From Parachlamydiales bacterium (GTDB lineage Bacteria; Chlamydiota; Chlamydiia; Chlamydiales; SM23-39), in the NCBI GenBank assembly GCA_019694475.1, contig JAIBBX010000006.1, forward strand, positions 29,198 through 93,197: a DNA stretch of 64,000 nt. Reading direction: 5' to 3'. Both the position numbers and the translations under genes were made by a program. The notes under the pieces were generated by a model. That model had not been told where the DNA came from and ran no database searches. It worked only from the letters and a program-made list of their open reading frames with translations. Positions 18,619-27,558 of this stretch are shown piece by piece (position 1 is the first letter of the stretch; each line of letters opens with the position of its first letter).

Positions 18619-19386
18619 ATGGCAAATTACTACTTTTTGATCACAGCTTTTCCGCCGCTTGCGATCGGAAGCACTCCCGAAATGTCTTTCAAAGAATTGG
18701 AAGAACTTTTGACTTTGAATCTATCTAAGGACGATTTGGCCCTTGTGCATGAGCTGTTATTGCCGATCGATCTATATAATATACGAGCTTTTTGGCTCGG
18801 GATGCCCCTAGACGACCGAGGACATATTAAAGCGCGCGAATTGGAGGAAGAGCTTTTAGTGCAAGAAGGACTTAAGAGTTATGTCGTCGATTTTTTAGAT
18901 AGATATGAGTCTACAGATGAGCGCTTAAGGTATTTTTCTTCTCTCTATTCGTCCATGTACCGCGATGCGATCTCCCGCTTTGATGGGTTTTTATTGAAGT
19001 ATTTTGAGTTTGAAAGGGAATTTCGGCTTGTGTTGACAGGCCTCAGAGCGAAACAGTCTGGGAAAGATTTGGTCCGCGAGCTACAGTTTGAAGACCCGAC
19101 TGATCCTTTTGTGGCTGAAATCTTGGCCCAAAAGGATACATCTGACTTTACCCCTCCCAAAGAGTATGAAGAATTGAAGAACCTTTTCATCGCAAATTTT
19201 TCTAAGCCTCGAGAATTGAATCGAGCGATTCTGGAATATCAGTTCCAAAAAGTTGAAGAAATGGAAGAACCCCAAGATTTTGGGATTGATCGAGTTTTAG
19301 CATATGTTGCAAAATTCTATCTTGTCGAATCGATTTCCTTGGCAGACAAGGAAAAAGGAATGGAGCAAATGAGTTCTTATGAGTAA
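18619..19386 (+). CDS. V-ATPase operon DUF2764 protein (CT309-type), possible subunit C counterpart
   Basis: 255 residues from the ATG at 18619 (MANYYFLITAFPPL); a GTG at 18610 is an in-frame alternative and neither has a strong ribosome binding site. The YYFL-x-x-x-x-PPL opening is typical of DUF2764 proteins that sit in this position in chlamydial and spirochaete V-ATPase operons. The rest is mostly helical and acidic. The operon has no recognised subunit C, so a role as the central-stalk adaptor is plausible but only an inference from position. Its 3' end overlaps atpA by 8 nt. Confidence 0.85.
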   Translation: MANYYFLITAFPPLAIGSTPEMSFKELEELLTLNLSKDDLALVHELLLPIDLYNIRAFWLGMPLDDRGHIKARELEEELLVQEGLKSYVVDFLDRYESTDERLRYFSSLYSSMYRDAISRFDGFLLKYFEFEREFRLVLTGLRAKQSGKDLVRELQFEDPTDPFVAEILAQKDTSDFTPPKEYEELKNLFIANFSKPRELNRAILEYQFQKVEEMEEPQDFGIDRVLAYVAKFYLVESISLADKEKGMEQMSSYE

Positions 19387-21142
19387 ACAGACAACAGGCA
19401 CTGTCGTACAAGCGTTTGGAAACCTTTTGCACGTTCGCTTTGATAGCCCTATCCGGCAAGGCGAAGTGGCAAAGGTTAGAGTGGGGGAGGAGGCGCTTCT
19501 TGCCGAAGTGATCGAAATCGCTGGGAATGAGGCAAAACTGCAAGTTTTTGAAGATACCCGCGGAATCAAATTGGGCACGCCAGTCTATTTTGACGGCCAC
19601 CTTCTCGAGGCGGAATTAGGACCCGGCCTTTTAACCACAATTTTCGACGGCCTGCAAAATCCTCTTGAAAAAGTAGCTGACGTTACAGGCGTCTATCTTT
19701 CTCGCGGCGTCTATCTCCCGCCTCTTGATCGAAAAAAACATTGGGATTTCCAGCCGATCGCGAAAGTGGGCGACTGGGTCAAGCGGGGAGATCCAATCGG
19801 TTCTGTGCCTGAAGGAAGATTCCAGCACATGATCATGGTTCCCTTTTCCCACTATGGAAAAGTGAAGCTGACCCATGTGGCAAAAGCTGGAACGTATACG
19901 ATCGATTCTGTCATCGCTACGGCTGAAGATGAAAAAGGGCATAAATTTGAATTCACGATGATCCAGCGCTGGCCTGTTAAAGCTGCGCTGATGGAAGGAA
20001 AGAAAACGCGCCCAACCCGAATGATGGACACTGGGATGCGGATCCTCGACACCCAATTTCCCGTTCTCAAAGGGGGGACTTTTTGCTCTCCAGGACCATT
20101 CGGCGCTGGCAAAACGGTAATGCAGCACCACCTTTCGAAATATTCCGATGTCGATATTGTAGTGATCGTCGCTTGCGGAGAAAGGGCGGGGGAAATCGTA
20201 GAGGTTTTAAGAACATTCCCGCAGCTCATCGACCCGCACACGAATGATTCGCTCATGAAACGAACCGTGATGATCTGCAACACCTCGTCGATGCCAGTTG
20301 CAGCGAGGGAAGCATCCGTCTATATGGGCGCAGCCATTGCCGAGTACTATCGGCAAATGGGGCTCGATGTGCTTCTTTTAGCCGACTCAACCTCACGCTG
20401 GGCTCAGGCAATGAGGGAAATGTCGGGCAGGCTAGAAGAAATCCCCGGCGAAGAGGCTTTCCCAGCTTATTTGGCTTCCCGCATTTCGGCCTTTTATGAA
20501 CGGGCAGGCGTCGTTGAATTGAAAGATGGCAAATTGGGTTCGCTCACGATCGGCGGAAGCGTATCTCCTGCTGGCGGAAACTTTGAAGAGCCAGTTACTC
20601 AGGCATCGCTTTCGGTAGTAGGAGCGTTCCATGGACTTTCTCGTGCCAGATCCGATGCGCGCCGCTATCCGGCGATCGATCCGCTCATCTCTTGGACAAA
20701 ATACCTCGATCAGGTGGGCCATGAATTGAATCAAAGGCTGCCCCACTGGGCATCCAAGATACGGCTTGCATCGCAAATCTTGCGGAAAGGGGATGAAATC
20801 GGCAAAAGGATGGAAGTCATTGGCGAGGAGGGCGTGGCTATTGATGATATGGTCATTTATCTCAAGTCCGAGCTTTACGAGTTTTGTTATTTGCAGCAGA
20901 ACGCTTTTGATAAAGAAGATACTTATTGCCCTCTAGAGCGGCAAATCGAAATGTTCCGGTTGATTCAGCAGATCTTCGAGGCAAAATTCCAATTTGATGT
21001 GCATGACGAAGCGAGAAGTTTCTTTTTGAACCTCCAAAACGAGCTGAAAAACATCAACTTCTTGCCATTCCATACCCAAAAGTACCATGATGCTATGGCG
21101 GCGATTGAGACTAAAATTCAAGAAAAAGCGAAGAAAGTATGA
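19379..21142 (+). CDS. atpA: V-type ATP synthase catalytic subunit A
   Basis: 587 residues. The N-terminal barrel is followed by the bulge domain characteristic of V-type A subunits, the P-loop [17 protein letters not shown], the Walker B region ([20 protein letters not shown]) and a helical C-terminal domain. It binds and hydrolyses or makes ATP in the A3B3 hexamer. The ATG overlaps the upstream gene by 8 nt and the stop overlaps atpB by 4 nt (ATGA), indicating translational coupling. Confidence 0.97.
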   Translation: MSKQTTGTVVQAFGNLLHVRFDSPIRQGEVAKVRVGEEALLAEVIEIAGNEAKLQVFEDTRGIKLGTPVYFDGHLLEAELGPGLLTTIFDGLQNPLEKVADVTGVYLSRGVYLPPLDRKKHWDFQPIAKVGDWVKRGDPIGSVPEGRFQHMIMVPFSHYGKVKLTHVAKAGTYTIDSVIATAEDEKGHKFEFTMIQRWPVKAALMEGKKTRPTRMMDTGMRILDTQFPVLKGGTFCSPGPFGAGKTVMQHHLSKYSDVDIVVIVACGERAGEIVEVLRTFPQLIDPHTNDSLMKRTVMICNTSSMPVAAREASVYMGAAIAEYYRQMGLDVLLLADSTSRWAQAMREMSGRLEEIPGEEAFPAYLASRISAFYERAGVVELKDGKLGSLTIGGSVSPAGGNFEEPVTQASLSVVGAFHGLSRARSDARRYPAIDPLISWTKYLDQVGHELNQRLPHWASKIRLASQILRKGDEIGKRMEVIGEEGVAIDDMVIYLKSELYEFCYLQQNAFDKEDTYCPLERQIEMFRLIQQIFEAKFQFDVHDEARSFFLNLQNELKNINFLPFHTQKYHDAMAAIETKIQEKAKKV

Positions 21143-22440
21143 GAAAAATTTACGATCGAATCATAGATATGCGGGGCAATCTCATCACTGTCGCAGCAGA
21201 AGGGGTCACGCTTGGAGAAGTGGCGCGGGTCGAAAAGCGCAACGGCACATCGGTCTATGCGTCCGTGCTCAAATTCGATCAGGATCTAGTCACTTTGCAA
21301 GTGTTTGAAGATACGCGAGGGATTTCAACAGGGGATCAAGTCGCCTTCTTAAACAAGCAAATCCATGCGACCTTTTCAGAATCGCTCTTAGGAAGACGGC
21401 TCAATGGCGCAGGCGTGCCGATCGATGGCGGGCCTGAAATCCACGGAGAAGAAGTGCAGATCGGAAAACCTTCTTTCAACCCGACGAAAAGGATCATTCC
21501 GCGGGAGCTCGTCCGGACGAACATTCCTATGATCGATGTATTCAACTGCCTTGTGAAATCGCAAAAAATTCCCATTTTTTCCGTAGCCGGCGAGCCTTAC
21601 AATGCGCTGCTCATGCGGATTGCCAACCAGACCGATGCGGATGTAGTCATCATTGCAGGAATGGGGCTCCGTTTTGATGACTATCAAGCCTTTATCGACA
21701 ACGCAGAAAGAGCTGGTTCAATCGAGAGAACGGTGATGTTCATCCATAAAGCAACCGATCCTGCGGTCGAATGTATTTTGGTTCCCGACATGGCCCTCTC
21801 TGTAGCTGAAAAATTCGCCCTTGAAGGCAAAGACGTCCTTGTTCTGATGACTGATATGACCGCTTTTGCCGATGCGATCAAAGAGATTGCCATCACTATG
21901 GACCAGATCCCATCGAACCGGGGCTACCCTGGCTCGCTCTACTCCGATTTGGCTGCACGTTATGAAAAAGCTGTCGATATTGAAGGGAGCGGTTCGATCA
22001 CGATTATTTCGGTCACAACCATGCCGGGCGGCGATGTAACTCACCCAATCCCAGACAATACGGGCTACATCACAGAAGGACAATTCTATTTGCACCACGG
22101 CGCGATTGATCCGTTTGGCTCTCTTTCCCGTTTGAAACAGCAAGTGATCGGGAAAGTAACCCGGGAAGACCATGGAGATTTGGCCAACACGATGATCCGT
22201 CTTTATGCCGATTCAAAAAAGGCGCGCGAAAGACAGGGGATGGGATTCCGCCTTTCTCGTTGGGACGAAAAGTTGCTCCGTTATTCTTATCTCTTTGAAG
22301 AAAGGATGATGAATTTAGAGGTGAATCTCAGACTCGAAGAGGCGCTTGATATCGGATGGTTGACATTAGCCGAGTGTTTTGATTTAGAAGAGATCGGGAT
22401 CAAGAAAGCAATTTCAGATAAATACTGGCCAAAAGAATGA
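21139..22440 (+). CDS. atpB: V-type ATP synthase subunit B
   Basis: 433 residues, normal for the non-catalytic B subunit. It has the A/B fold but no P-loop; the corresponding loop reads FSVAGEPYN. The segments [12 protein letters not shown] and [20 protein letters not shown] are family features, the latter near the regulatory nucleotide site. Overlaps atpA by 4 nt at the start and atpD by 4 nt at the end. Confidence 0.97.
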   Translation: MRKIYDRIIDMRGNLITVAAEGVTLGEVARVEKRNGTSVYASVLKFDQDLVTLQVFEDTRGISTGDQVAFLNKQIHATFSESLLGRRLNGAGVPIDGGPEIHGEEVQIGKPSFNPTKRIIPRELVRTNIPMIDVFNCLVKSQKIPIFSVAGEPYNALLMRIANQTDADVVIIAGMGLRFDDYQAFIDNAERAGSIERTVMFIHKATDPAVECILVPDMALSVAEKFALEGKDVLVLMTDMTAFADAIKEIAITMDQIPSNRGYPGSLYSDLAARYEKAVDIEGSGSITIISVTTMPGGDVTHPIPDNTGYITEGQFYLHHGAIDPFGSLSRLKQQVIGKVTREDHGDLANTMIRLYADSKKARERQGMGFRLSRWDEKLLRYSYLFEERMMNLEVNLRLEEALDIGWLTLAECFDLEEIGIKKAISDKYWPKE

Positions 22441-23039
22441 GATTAACCAAGACCGAACTCAGATCTCAGCAAACGAGGCTCACGCAATTTCAACGATATC
22501 TGCCGACCTTGCAGTTGAAAAAAGCGATGCTTCAATTTGAAGTGAATCTGGTTCAGCTTGAAATCGAAAAACTCAAAGAAGAATGGGCTGTCCATTGGAA
22601 AAACGTGGAAGAGTTTTCCCCATTCCTGGTCGAAAAGGTAAGCGTAAACCTCAAGCTATATGCTGAAATTCTGCATGTGAAAAAGCAGTATGAGAATATC
22701 GCTGGCGTTGAAATTCCGATCTTTAAAAAGGTGGTTTTCCGGGAGCCTGAATATTTTCTCTTCGATACACCGGTCTGGACTGAGAGGGCCACGGCGCTAT
22801 TGCGAGAACTCGTGACAGCGCGGGAAAAAATCGGCGTAGCGGAAGAAAAACGGAGAGCTCTTGAAAAAGAGCTGAGGGAAGTTTCCATAAGGGTGAATCT
22901 TTTTGAAAAAGTGCTGATCCCAAGAGCGCTAGAAAATATCAAGAAAATCAGGATCTTTTTAGGCGATCAGCAGCTTGCGGCGGTCGCTCAAGCAAAAGTT
23001 GCAAAGCGGAAAGTGCTGTTAAGGAAAATGGAAGTATGA
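22437..23039 (+). CDS. atpD: V-type ATP synthase subunit D
   Basis: 200 residues, almost wholly coiled-coil in appearance, with [20 protein letters not shown] near the start and [19 protein letters not shown] near the end, the latter a subunit D hallmark. Subunit D is the rotating central shaft inserted in the A3B3 hexamer. ATGA overlaps with both neighbours. No subunit F, its usual partner, is encoded in this operon. Confidence 0.93.
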   Translation: MRLTKTELRSQQTRLTQFQRYLPTLQLKKAMLQFEVNLVQLEIEKLKEEWAVHWKNVEEFSPFLVEKVSVNLKLYAEILHVKKQYENIAGVEIPIFKKVVFREPEYFLFDTPVWTERATALLRELVTAREKIGVAEEKRRALEKELREVSIRVNLFEKVLIPRALENIKKIRIFLGDQQLAAVAQAKVAKRKVLLRKMEV

Positions 23040-24961
23040 TTGTCGAACTCGCAAAGTACCTTATCGTGGGAAGCAAGAGCGACATGGATCGCTTTTTTAT
23101 CTTAGCGCAAAGAGCCGGCTTCATCGAATTCATTGGACTTTCCAAGAAGAAAACACTTGAAATGCCCGAAGACGCAAAGACAATCCTTTCTGCCATCAAG
23201 ATCGTCCGGGCTCACTCAACCCATTCGCCAATTCCGTTCGAGACGCAGCTAGATCCTGTGACACTTGCTGGCTGGATCGTCAAATGCAACGAAGACCATG
23301 AAAAGCTTTTGGAAGAAGAAAGAATGCTGACGGCAGAGATCACCCGCATTCAGGCGTTCGGAAATTTTTCAAGGCATGAACTCGATAAACTAGAAAACGA
23401 ATCAAAACGAGTTTTTCAATTTTTCTGCATGAAGAGCGACCTTGCTCGCGAAATGACCTTGCCCTCTGAAGTGATCTATGTCGGCACAGAATACGATCTC
23501 GATTATTTTGTATCGATCAATAAAGAAAGAAAACAATACCCCAAGATGATCGAAATCATCATCGATAAGCCGGTGGGAGAGCTGCGCGAACGGCTCCAAC
23601 AGGTGAAGCTCGAATCTGCAAGAGTGGAAGCTGCGATTCATGAATCGGCACCTGGAATGCATTATTTGCAAAACGGCCTTCTCTCATATCTCAACGAATA
23701 CCATTTAAAACTGGCTAAGCACGACGCGATCAACCCGATGTCATCCCTTTTTGCCATAGAAGCCTGGGTTCCCAAAACCAAGATCAAGGGCCTGCACGGA
23801 CTTTTGAGCAACCTCGACGTCTTTGCTGAAGAAATCGCGATCGAGGAAAGAGATCGAATGCCTACATGCCAAGAAAATAAGGGGCCGGCAAAAATCGGAG
23901 AGGATCTAGTCCATGTCTATGATATCCCATCTTGGACAGATAAAGACCCTTCGCTTTGGATCCTCGTTTTCTTTGCCATCTTTTTTGCCATGATTGTTTC
24001 AGACGCGGGATACGGCCTTATTTATTTAAGCATCGGCCTATTCCTCAAATTCAAGTTCAAAAAGGCGGCCGGATTTTTACGCAGGTTCATCAAGCTCATT
24101 TTGATTCTCTCAACGGCTTGCATTATTTGGGGCGTTGCAACGGCATCCTTTTTTGGAATCGAAATCGGTCCTGAAAATCCTTTTCGGAAAATGTCCTTCA
24201 TCAATTATCTGGCCTCCAAAAAGGCCGACTACCATCTTCGCATGAAAGACGATGTCTATGAAGAGTATCTCAAAGAATTCCCGGAGCTTGCAAGCGCCAA
24301 AGACGCTGATGAGTTTTTCCTCGCGACCCAAACAACCCAGGAAGGCAAAACGATTTATCAAGCTCAATCCGACTTTTCGAATGATATTTTGCTCGAGCTT
24401 GCTCTTTTCATCGGAGTGATCCACATATCGCTTTCTTTCATTCGCTACATGAGGCGCAACTGGACAGGCATAGGATGGATTTTATTCATGGCGGGGGGCT
24501 ACCTCTATTTTCCTTCATTCCTGGATGCGACATCGCTTGTCAACTTTCTCGGATGGGTTCCAAAAACAATTGCCCACGCATACGGTTCTCAAATCCTCTA
24601 TGCTGGTCTTGCTTTGGTATTGATCATTTCCCTTTTGATGAAGAAAAAATGGGGAGCCCTTCACGAATTGACGAATGCAATCCAGGTATTTGCCGATGTT
24701 CTTTCTTACTTGCGTCTTTATGCACTCGCTCTTGCAGGTATGATCATGGCGTCGACATTCAATGATCTGGCCATCAAAGCGGGGATTTTCGGCGGAATAT
24801 TTATCGTGATCATCGGCCATTTAACCAATTTAACCCTGACTGTTATGTCAGGGACCATTCATGGATTGCGTCTCAACTTTTTGGAATGGTATCATTATAG
24901 TTTTGAAGGGGGCGGGCGCCTTTTTGATCCTCTTCGCATACGAAAAAGTCATAGGAGTTAA
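23036..24961 (+). CDS. atpI: V-type ATP synthase subunit I (subunit a)
   Basis: 641 residues: a cytoplasmic N-terminal half (about 1-300, helical, stalk-binding) and a membrane half with seven or so hydrophobic segments from about residue 310. The C-terminal region LRLYALALAGMIMASTFNDL and SGTIHGLRLNFLEWYHYSFE is typical, the second segment near the ion-channel arginine. It couples ion flow through the K ring to rotation. Overlaps atpD by 4 nt; atpK starts 5 nt after the stop. Confidence 0.94.
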   Translation: MIVELAKYLIVGSKSDMDRFFILAQRAGFIEFIGLSKKKTLEMPEDAKTILSAIKIVRAHSTHSPIPFETQLDPVTLAGWIVKCNEDHEKLLEEERMLTAEITRIQAFGNFSRHELDKLENESKRVFQFFCMKSDLAREMTLPSEVIYVGTEYDLDYFVSINKERKQYPKMIEIIIDKPVGELRERLQQVKLESARVEAAIHESAPGMHYLQNGLLSYLNEYHLKLAKHDAINPMSSLFAIEAWVPKTKIKGLHGLLSNLDVFAEEIAIEERDRMPTCQENKGPAKIGEDLVHVYDIPSWTDKDPSLWILVFFAIFFAMIVSDAGYGLIYLSIGLFLKFKFKKAAGFLRRFIKLILILSTACIIWGVATASFFGIEIGPENPFRKMSFINYLASKKADYHLRMKDDVYEEYLKEFPELASAKDADEFFLATQTTQEGKTIYQAQSDFSNDILLELALFIGVIHISLSFIRYMRRNWTGIGWILFMAGGYLYFPSFLDATSLVNFLGWVPKTIAHAYGSQILYAGLALVLIISLLMKKKWGALHELTNAIQVFADVLSYLRLYALALAGMIMASTFNDLAIKAGIFGGIFIVIIGHLTNLTLTVMSGTIHGLRLNFLEWYHYSFEGGGRLFDPLRIRKSHRS

Positions 24962-24966
24962 GAAAT

Positions 24967-25392
24967 ATGGATTATGAAATGATTGGACCCGCGATTGTGA
25001 TGGGTCTTGGATGTCTTGGAAGTTCGATCGGCTGCGGGATCGCCGGCATGGCTTCGCATGGTGTAATGACCCGCGTTGACGAAGGACACGGAAAATTTAT
25101 TGCTCTATCAGCGATTCCTTCATCCCAATCGATCTACGGATTCATCCTCATGATTGTGATGAGAAATGCAATCAAAGCGGGAACCCTAAAACAATTGGAT
25201 GCTATTGGAATTGGTGTGTTCGTGGGTTTAGCCATCATGTTTTCTTCCATTTATCAGGGAAAGTGCGCAGTCACAGCGATCCAAGCATCTGCGAAACAGC
25301 CTGCCATCTACGGAAAAACGATTGCTGCTTTGGGGATTGTTGAATCTTTCGCTCTCTTTGCCTTCGTTTTCGCCTTACTGCTCATCTATTAA
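24967..25392 (+). CDS. atpK: V-type ATP synthase subunit K (membrane rotor ring)
   Basis: 141 residues with four hydrophobic helices. The ion-carrying carboxylate is E126 in GIVESFALFAFV. The other side-chain ligands of the Na+ site described for Enterococcus hirae NtpK also have counterparts: S53 and Q54 (for T64, Q65) and Y57 (for Y68) in IPSSQSIYGF, and Q106 (for Q110) in AIQASAKQP. This supports a Na+-binding ring (inference by alignment from memory). Last gene of the operon; a hairpin follows. Confidence 0.95.
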   Translation: MDYEMIGPAIVMGLGCLGSSIGCGIAGMASHGVMTRVDEGHGKFIALSAIPSSQSIYGFILMIVMRNAIKAGTLKQLDAIGIGVFVGLAIMFSSIYQGKCAVTAIQASAKQPAIYGKTIAALGIVESFALFAFVFALLLIY

Positions 25393-25399
25393 TTAAATG

Positions 25400-25427
25400 G
25401 TTTCGCCGTCGTAAAAGGCGGCGAAAC
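25400..25427. terminator. Hairpin after the V-ATPase operon
   Basis: A perfect 9-bp stem, GTTTCGCCG (25400-25408) with CGGCGAAAC (25419-25427), loop of 10 nt. The position right after atpK fits a terminator or mRNA-end hairpin, but only scattered T residues follow, so intrinsic termination is uncertain. Confidence 0.45.
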
Positions 25428-25435
25428 TAAAATTC

Positions 25436-25464
25436 TTGAAATTTATTATTATTTGTTATATAAT
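25436..25464 (+). promoter_or_regulatory. Sigma-70-type promoter for the exported ParB-like gene
   Basis: TTGAAA (25436-25441), a 17-nt spacer and TATAAT (25459-25464), only 6 nt before the ATG at 25471. With the usual start 6-7 nt after the -10 box, the mRNA would begin at the start codon. No Shine-Dalgarno site is present. This is the clearest of several such arrangements in the window. Confidence 0.65.
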
Positions 25465-25470
25465 TTTTGC

Positions 25471-25980
25471 ATGAATATTTCTAGATTGGCAAAAACCTTG
25501 TTTGTTGGGGCTCTCCTATTTACGGCAGGGGCTCTCGGTCAAAAAAATCTTTGCAGCCAGCAGAGCAGCCGAGCTTTGTGCGAAGGGAATTGGGGCATAC
25601 CAAGAAGCAATATGCCGCAAATCGTCGACGAAACAAGGGCCCGATACCTAGACAGCCTTCCAGCAGACCGTTTGAGCTTTGAAAGAATCGAGCCTCACAG
25701 ATTGACCCCCATTCAAAGCGAGATCAATTCCGGGATCGTTTATAAACTAGTTAAAATTCATAAGCAGGGCGGACAAAATCCATGCGATTTTCCTATCCTT
25801 GTGGCAAGAAATGAGACCCATGACAGTATTATCGATGGGCATCATACACGAAATGCTTGTTGGTTATTAGGCGGTCAGCAGCTCGCAATTGTCATTCGCG
25901 ATTTTGCAAGCCGCGTGTTTGAAGATATTTGTAACTTTCCAGGTGTTTTCCGAATCGGACTTAGCGGACGCCGCGTTTAG
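25471..25980 (+). CDS. Exported protein with ParB/sulfiredoxin-like motif
   Basis: 169 residues from the ATG at 25471. A signal peptide (about 1-23: NISRLAKTLFVGALLFTAG, then ALG) precedes a Cys-containing segment. Residues 70-140 contain INSGIVYKLVKI, a strand, then SIIDGHHTRNACWLLGG with D122-G123-H124-H125, which resembles the (D/N)GHHR core of ParB/Srx-fold proteins. Those are normally cytoplasmic, so export is unusual. The likely cleavable signal and Cys residues suggest a periplasmic or secreted enzyme or binding protein. Transcription is probably leaderless. Its stop overlaps the convergent gene by 4 nt. Confidence 0.65.
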   Translation: MNISRLAKTLFVGALLFTAGALGQKNLCSQQSSRALCEGNWGIPRSNMPQIVDETRARYLDSLPADRLSFERIEPHRLTPIQSEINSGIVYKLVKIHKQGGQNPCDFPILVARNETHDSIIDGHHTRNACWLLGGQQLAIVIRDFASRVFEDICNFPGVFRIGLSGRRV

Positions 25981-26378
25981 CGAGAAAAGATCATGTCCCA
26001 GATCTGCCATTCACGCACAATGTCAATTCCATATGCGCCAACATAGAAGCCTGTTCCAAGTGTATCTCTGATGAATTTCCAAGCATCTGATCCATTGTCA
26101 TCGGTATCTTCGAACATCCGATGTTCTACAGAAAAATGTCCTGCGCCTAGTAGAGAAACAACAGAAGCTAAGCATCCGACCGCAGTCAGACCAATCGCCC
26201 ATCCCGCAGCGCCTGATGCCGCTAAACTCATAAGTGCGGTCGCTGAAAAGAAAACAGCCGTTGCAAGACCTGCAATAACAAGTGCAACCAGCAACGCTTT
26301 GGCAATGACTTTGCCATTGATTTTAGGTTCTTCTACTATAAAAGGTTCTCTTGAACTTTCAAGTGATAATGCGCTCAT
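25977..26378 (-). CDS. Small membrane protein with Inc-like bilobed hydrophobic region
   Basis: 133 residues. A polar N-terminus (about 1-25), two closely spaced hydrophobic helices (about 26-48 and 54-78) and a polar C-terminal tail of about 55 residues. That layout, without a signal peptide, is what defines chlamydial inclusion membrane (Inc) proteins, which are type III secreted into the vacuole membrane. Sequence gives no further support, so this is a candidate only. A TATAAT (minus strand, 26391-26386) lies 7 nt before the ATG and there is no ribosome binding site. Confidence 0.55.
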   Translation of the reverse strand: MSALSLESSREPFIVEEPKINGKVIAKALLVALVIAGLATAVFFSATALMSLAASGAAGWAIGLTAVGCLASVVSLLGAGHFSVEHRMFEDTDDNGSDAWKFIRDTLGTGFYVGAYGIDIVREWQIWDMIFSR

Positions 26379-26385
26379 GCAATCT

Positions 26386-26391
26386 ATTATA
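26386..26391 (-). promoter_or_regulatory. -10 box close to the start of the Inc-like gene
   Basis: TATAAT on the minus strand, 7 nt upstream of the ATG at 26378. A TAGAAT 17 nt further upstream (26409-26414) is a weak -35. The spacing predicts a transcript with almost no leader. Confidence 0.4.
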
Positions 26392-26414
26392 TAGATTTTA
26401 GTGATATCATTCTA

Positions 26415-26915
26415 CTATTTTGAGTTGATAGTAAAGCCAATTCGAGACAATAAAAATCTAATTACTAGTATCGGATGAAAAATTAAATTTTTTATTAAAG
26501 AGAAATAGCTGACGCTGATCATTCTTTTTTTGACTGGAGGCAGATTTTGATTGGCATCGGAGATCCAATCGGGGTAAGGCGGGGGGAGAGGGGGCAGATT
26601 CTTTATAGAAAAAAATTGAATTCCTCGGGTTTCCGAGGTAATTTGGGGCTCTCCGTCAAGGATCGAGCATTCGAAAAGGTGTGTTCTTTTTGAGAGGCGG
26701 TTGATGGGAATATAATCGCCGACGAGCCGATCAACTTTGACAGTAAAGCCGGTTTCTTCCAAAATTTCTCGTACGATGGCTGTTTCTGCAGATTCGTTTG
26801 GGTCGATCCCGCCGCCAGGGAGGACCCAGACGGGAACATCTCTTCGTTTGATGAGGAGAATGCTCTTGCGATCTGGAGAAAAGATGGCGCCGGCTACGCT
26901 TTTAAGGTCGTTCAT
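26415..26915 (-). CDS. Nudix hydrolase
   Basis: 166 residues from the ATG at 26915. The Nudix box is complete: G35, E41, R49, E50, E53, E54 and G56 in PGGGIDPNESAETAIVREIL plus EETGF. Such enzymes split nucleoside diphosphates linked to another group; the substrate cannot be predicted. A basic, hydrophobic C-terminal stretch follows the domain. The open frame continues upstream across the structured element at 26970-27049, which should not be included. A TATAAT lies 4 nt before the ATG and no ribosome binding site is seen. Confidence 0.8.
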   Translation of the reverse strand: MNDLKSVAGAIFSPDRKSILLIKRRDVPVWVLPGGGIDPNESAETAIVREILEETGFTVKVDRLVGDYIPINRLSKRTHLFECSILDGEPQITSETRGIQFFSIKNLPPLPPPYPDWISDANQNLPPVKKRMISVSYFSLIKNLIFHPILVIRFLLSRIGFTINSK

Positions 26916-26919
26916 GCAA

Positions 26920-26925
26920 ATTATA
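26920..26925 (-). promoter_or_regulatory. -10 box close to the start of the Nudix gene
   Basis: TATAAT on the minus strand, 4 nt before the ATG at 26915; no convincing -35 box. Listed because the same close spacing recurs at other accessory genes in the window. Confidence 0.35.
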
Positions 26926-26955
26926 CCGCTCGTGATTGAAGAATCGGTTCTGCCA

Positions 26956-27558
26956 GTGTCGGACAGCCACGGATTTTGGGATCCGCCTGCATCACTAAAC
27001 TTTTTAAGTTTAGCTGCTTCGGCGCCGGCTGCGCCTGACCCAAAATCCGGGCGCCTCCTTGGCATAACTCGATTCTGCAATCTCTCTCGGTATAGAATAC
27101 TTTGGTTTTCTCTTTTTCTTATACTCTTATCCTCCTGCTATAAGAATCATCTCTATGTGCAGCAGGAATGGGTGGATCGCAACTTTTTGGCCAGCACGCA
27201 TGTCAACACACCGGATCCGAGACAGGTCTGCCCACCTGAAGGGCAAAGGCTTCTAATTGCTTGGCGCTTTCCTGGAAATATGGTGAATGCGGGGCTTAAT
27301 CTCGAGCTTACAGTCCGGCTTTGGGACAATGTGGAGGAATTTTACACGCGGCCTATCACTCGTTCGCATGGTTATGCTGCCTTTAATTTTTTTGATCAGA
27401 AGCGGATTCTGACTTATAAAATCGATGTAGTTGATTCTCAGGGCGAGGTCATAGAAGCTTGGGAGCACCATTTTTGGACCAAGCTGATCGATGTGGATCG
27501 GAGCAAAGTTTCAGTCTCTTCCCAGCCTAAGCAGGGATCTGTGATGGAAACGCCGTAG
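26956..27558 (+). CDS. Lipoprotein, start uncertain
   Basis: A lipoprotein signal is clear: RYRILWFSLFLILLSSC with the lipidated Cys encoded at 27136-27138. The mature part (about 140 residues) begins CYKNHLYVQQEW and includes HVNTPDPRQ and LLIAWRFPGN, with beta-rich character. The problem is the start. Between the Cys and the GTG at 26956 there is no ATG, GTG or TTG in frame, and the intervening stretch is the structured repeat at 26970-27049. Either translation begins at a rare codon (an ATA at 27097), or an inserted repeat removed the original start. The 26956 coordinate is an outer bound. The 3' end overlaps aroG by 121 nt, tail to tail. Confidence 0.6.
   Translation: MSDSHGFWDPPASLNFLSLAASAPAAPDPKSGRLLGITRFCNLSRYRILWFSLFLILLSSCYKNHLYVQQEWVDRNFLASTHVNTPDPRQVCPPEGQRLLIAWRFPGNMVNAGLNLELTVRLWDNVEEFYTRPITRSHGYAAFNFFDQKRILTYKIDVVDSQGEVIEAWEHHFWTKLIDVDRSKVSVSSQPKQGSVMETP
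26970..27049. repeat. Three-way-junction-like structured element
   Basis: An 11-bp outer stem (CGGATTTTGGG at 26970-26980 with CCCAAAATCCG at 27039-27049) encloses two hairpins: CTAAACTT/AAGTTTAG (26995-27002, 27006-27013, loop TTT) and GGCGC/GCGCC (27021-27025, 27031-27035, loop CGGCT). The layout resembles a folded RNA or a palindromic dispersed repeat. It lies between the divergent Nudix and lipoprotein genes. Confidence 0.6.

Noticed and set aside
26916..27080. N-terminal extension of the Nudix protein (RRRPDFGSGAAGAEAAKLKK-type sequence)
   Set aside because: It is translation of the structured repeat; the Nudix domain starts normally at the ATG at 26915.
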